This document shows positions 14,884 to 16,896 of a DNA stretch of 16,896 nt, piece by piece. A program made the position numbers and the translations under genes. Origin of the DNA: an uncultured Flavobacteriales bacterium (GTDB lineage: Bacteria > Bacteroidota > Bacteroidia > Palsa-965); NCBI GenBank assembly GCA_946478675.1, contig CAMLEF010000061.1, positions 1 through 16,896 of the forward strand. Direction: 5' to 3'. The number at the start of each line of letters is the position of its first letter. The first letter of the stretch is position 1. The notes under the pieces are model-generated. The model made no database searches. It was not told the DNA's origin and saw only the letters and a program-made list of their open reading frames with translations.

Positions 14884-14946
14884 ATAATATGCTACTATAC
14901 AAATAAATTGCCTGATAATCAATATAATTGCATAAAATTAAATCAT

Positions 14947-14962
14947 TTTTCCACGTGAAACA
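14947..14962. promoter_or_regulatory. parS-like ParB-binding site 4, overlapping the start of the methyltransferase gene
   Basis: TTTTCCACGTGAAACA matches TGTTCCACGTGAAACA at 15 of 16 positions. Its GTG (14955-14957) is the start codon chosen for the downstream gene, so the site overlaps the coding sequence. Confidence 0.78.
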
Positions 14963-15848
14963 TCATGCTACTGAAATAAAAAACTGTCCTGTTTGCGGTT
15001 CCGAAGCGCAACGATTGTTTTTGGAATGCGTCGACTTCACCGTGTCGAAGGCGGTGTTCTCAATTCGCACCTGCGGCGCCTGCGGATTTGCGTTTACCTC
15101 GCCCCGGCCGGCCGATTCTGATTTGGGCGCGTACTACGAATCCGAGGACTACATCTCGCACTCGAACACGAACAAGGGAATTGTGAGCCGCCTTTACCAG
15201 ACTGTTCGCAAGCGCACGCTCAAACGGAAGCTGTCGCTCGTAAACACCAACGGAAAGAAAGGTGCGATTCTCGATATCGGTTGTGGCACCGGCGAGTTCC
15301 TCGGCACCTGCAAGCAGGATGGTTGGAAGGCTTTGGGAATTGAGCCGAGCCCGTCAGCACGAGAACAAGCGCAGAAGAATCATGGTCTGGAAGTCCGCGA
15401 GGAAGAGGCGATGAACAGCCTGGCGGCAAAATCGTTTGATGTAATAACACTCTGGCATGTGCTCGAGCATGTGCCCGGCCTCAACGAGCGCGTTCAGAAG
15501 ATCAAAGAATTGCTCAAGGATAACGGCCTGCTGGTGGTGGCTGTCCCGAACCGTAACTCGCACGATGCTGCCTATTACGGCAAATTCTGGGCGGCATACG
15601 ATGTTCCCCGCCACCTCTGGCACTTCCGCCCGCAGGACATCCGCCAGCTCATGGAAAAACACGGGATGGAGGTCGTAAGCGTGCTGCCGATGAAGTACGA
15701 CAGCTACTACGTTTCCATGCTCAGCGAGAAATATCGTACCGGCAGCAACCGGATGATCGCCGCCATGATGCGCGGATGGATCTCCAACCGTAAGGCCGGC
15801 AAAGAAGCCTGGTCCAGCCAGATCTACCTCATCCGCCACAAACGATAA
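14955..15848 (+). CDS. zinc-ribbon class I SAM-dependent methyltransferase
   Basis: This protein of about 297 residues has an N-terminal four-cysteine zinc ribbon (CPVC at 11-14, CGACG with Cys 40 and 43) and FAFTSPRP. A Rossmann methyltransferase domain follows, with SAM motif I ILDIGCGTGEF (105-115), a post-I acidic IEPSPSAREQA, motif IV-like FDVITLWHVLEHV and LLVVAVPN. This layout is common in bacterial methyltransferases acting on sugars, lipids or other small molecules; the substrate is unknown. The frame has no ATG start. GTG 14955 lies within parS site 4 and TTG 14928 is nine codons further upstream, with an in-frame stop at 14913. I chose GTG because the upstream codons are as AT-rich as the intergenic DNA. 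It leads an operon, with the DMT gene 3 nt after its stop. Confidence 0.85.
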   Translation: MKHHATEIKNCPVCGSEAQRLFLECVDFTVSKAVFSIRTCGACGFAFTSPRPADSDLGAYYESEDYISHSNTNKGIVSRLYQTVRKRTLKRKLSLVNTNGKKGAILDIGCGTGEFLGTCKQDGWKALGIEPSPSAREQAQKNHGLEVREEEAMNSLAAKSFDVITLWHVLEHVPGLNERVQKIKELLKDNGLLVVAVPNRNSHDAAYYGKFWAAYDVPRHLWHFRPQDIRQLMEKHGMEVVSVLPMKYDSYYVSMLSEKYRTGSNRMIAAMMRGWISNRKAGKEAWSSQIYLIRHKR

Positions 15849-15851
15849 GCT

Positions 15852-16223
15852 ATGCGCGCCGCACTCACGATCCTTCTGCTGGTTATCTCCAACTCTTTCA
15901 TGACGCTGGCCTGGTATGGCCACCTCGCGAATTCCCGTCCGTGGAGCTGGTTCTCAAAACCCGGCGTTGTGGCGATCGTGCTGCTCAGCTGGGGTGTCGC
16001 ATTTTTCGAATACTGTTTCCAGGTTCCCGCCAACCGGATCGGCTTCCAGGAATTCGGCGGACCGTTTTCAATGCTGCAGCTGAAAGTAATCCAGGAGGTG
16101 GTCTCCCTGTTGGTGTTCGCCTTCTTTGCCGTGGTTGTTTTCAAACAAGGAGAACTGCGCTGGAACCACCTCCTTGGATTTTCTTTCCTCGTGCTGGCCG
16201 TTTACTTTGTATTCAAAAAGTAA
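15852..16223 (+). CDS. DUF486 (DMT family) small membrane protein
   Basis: This 123-residue protein has four hydrophobic segments (about 3-22, 36-54, 79-99 and 104-121), matching the DUF486/DMT-superfamily proteins. Diagnostic stretches are LAWYGHLA, LLSWGVAFFEYCFQVPANRI, LQLKVIQEVVSLLVFAFFAV and a terminal AVYFVFKK. The family resembles half-size drug/metabolite transporters and is presumed to sit in the inner membrane, probably as a dimer; transported substrates are not established. It starts 3 nt after the methyltransferase stop and ends 6 nt before the PLP enzyme start, so all three are probably on one mRNA. The identification is secure at family level only. Confidence 0.92.
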   Translation: MRAALTILLLVISNSFMTLAWYGHLANSRPWSWFSKPGVVAIVLLSWGVAFFEYCFQVPANRIGFQEFGGPFSMLQLKVIQEVVSLLVFAFFAVVVFKQGELRWNHLLGFSFLVLAVYFVFKK

Positions 16224-16229
16224 CCACAC

Positions 16230-16896
16230 ATGCAGCAGGACCTTTCCTTTATCCTCAATCATCTCGGCGAAGACCGCGAAGATTATTTCAACGCCGTCAC
16301 TCCGCCGATGGTGCTCTCTTCCAACTTCTGCTTCCCTAATGTTTCTACGATGCGTGAGAAACTGCAGCGTGAGTTAGAGACGCCATTTTATACCCGCGGT
16401 TATAATCCTACCGTCGCCATGCTGCGCAAGAAGATTGCTGCGCTGGAGAAGAAGGAAGATGCACTTGTGTTTGCCAGCGGAAGTGCCGCCGTTGCCGCTG
16501 CGGTGATGTCGGTGGTGAAAGGCGGTGATCATGTCGTGTGCGTCGCGAAACCGTATAGCTGGACGGGCAACCTGCTGTCGAAGTATCTTTCGAAATACGG
16601 CGTTGCGGTTTCGTTTGTAGAAGGGAAGACTGCCATCGATTTCCAAAACGCCAGCACGCCGGCGACGAAGCTCATTTATCTCGAGAGTCCGAACTCGCTC
16701 ACCTTCGAGCTGCAGGATATCGAAGCGATTACCGCCATGGCCCGCGCGAAGAACATAACCACGGTTATTGATAACAGTTACAACTCGCCGCTGAACCAAT
16801 GTCCGCATGATCTCGGCGTGGATATCGTGGTGCATTCGGCGACGAAATACCTGAACGGCCACAGCGATGGTGTTGCCGGAGTAGTGGCTGCCTCGC
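16230..16896 (+). CDS. Cys/Met-metabolism PLP-dependent enzyme (cystathionine gamma-synthase/lyase superfamily), 3' end cut
   Basis: The first 222 residues are present and the frame is open to the right edge. The fold-type I trans-sulfuration family is shown by YTRGYNPT (phosphate/substrate contacts), FASGSAAVAAAVMS (cofactor phosphate loop; many relatives have SSGMAA), LIYLESPNSLTFE, the pyridine-nitrogen Asp in TVIDNSYNSP and the Schiff-base lysine in HSATKYLNGHSDG. Members include cystathionine gamma-synthase, cystathionine beta- or gamma-lyase, methionine gamma-lyase and O-acetylhomoserine sulfhydrylase, so the reaction cannot be fixed from this part. The ATG at 16230 lies 6 nt after the DMT gene, consistent with co-transcription. 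The variant SGSAA and DNSYNSP motifs suggest a divergent subgroup. Confidence 0.9.
   Translation, partial: MQQDLSFILNHLGEDREDYFNAVTPPMVLSSNFCFPNVSTMREKLQRELETPFYTRGYNPTVAMLRKKIAALEKKEDALVFASGSAAVAAAVMSVVKGGDHVVCVAKPYSWTGNLLSKYLSKYGVAVSFVEGKTAIDFQNASTPATKLIYLESPNSLTFELQDIEAITAMARAKNITTVIDNSYNSPLNQCPHDLGVDIVVHSATKYLNGHSDGVAGVVAAS

Larger units (their letters stand above)
14738..14946. other. very AT-rich non-coding segment, candidate origin-type or centromere-type DNA
   Basis: About 210 bp of almost continuous A/T contrast with the GC-richer flanking genes. It holds a perfect 14-bp AT palindrome, AATTATATATAATT (14759-14772), two direct TTTGTAC repeats 17 bp apart (14810-14816, 14827-14833), parS site 3 and one consensus DnaA box. 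No ORF is credible. It could be a DNA-unwinding element, an AT-rich spacer in a ParB-loading region, or just a promoter region for the downstream operon. Confidence 0.5.

Overview
The window looks like a chromosomal segment of a Bacteroidota bacterium of moderate GC content. Three things support this. Several genes are preceded by the TAnnTTTG type of -7 promoter element used by that phylum. Gene families and neighbourhoods are typical of it: a HisKA_2 kinase with a LytTR regulator, a DUF4175 giant protein, a DUF486 DMT protein, and a YbeY carrying the HxxxHxxxxxD metal motif. Strong Shine-Dalgarno sequences are absent. No genus can be named from the sequence alone. Nothing here looks like a phage, integron, IS element or CRISPR locus; it is mostly core genome with unusual intergenic DNA.

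Layout. Bases 2-2284 hold a two-component pair: a PAS-rich histidine kinase cut by the left edge and a LytTR response regulator. Next come an unrecognised probable lipoprotein (2325-3056), a terminator, and an isoprenylcysteine methyltransferase-like membrane protein (3165-3725). That gene converges on folB. The gap between them holds a nearly perfect 107-bp tandem duplication that includes the last codons of folB. folB and gltX lie on the minus strand (3946-5899). A 256-bp divergent region with a long hairpin element separates gltX from a class I rRNA-type methyltransferase (6165-7040). A 57-codon minus-strand gene for a small exported basic peptide lies at 7107-7280.

From 7546 a tightly packed plus-strand operon runs DUF4175 protein, anti-sigma-type ATPase, YbeY endoribonuclease and a small secreted protein, with ATGA and TAATG overlaps, ending at a clear terminator near 12288-12319. 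mnmG (12741-14606) has its own promoter and terminator. It is flanked by four sequences matching the ParB-binding parS site (12628, 14722, 14839, 14947). Three of them bracket or lie within a very AT-rich 210-bp stretch that also carries a consensus DnaA box. This suggests a replication-origin-proximal centromere region. The last operon codes for a zinc-ribbon methyltransferase, a DUF486 DMT protein and a Cys/Met-metabolism PLP enzyme cut by the right edge.

The most notable observations are the parS cluster with the AT-rich segment, the recurring promoter-to-start spacing of 3-9 nt that implies leaderless or near-leaderless mRNAs, the folB-end tandem duplication, the dispersed-type hairpin upstream of the methyltransferase, and the small peptide gene.
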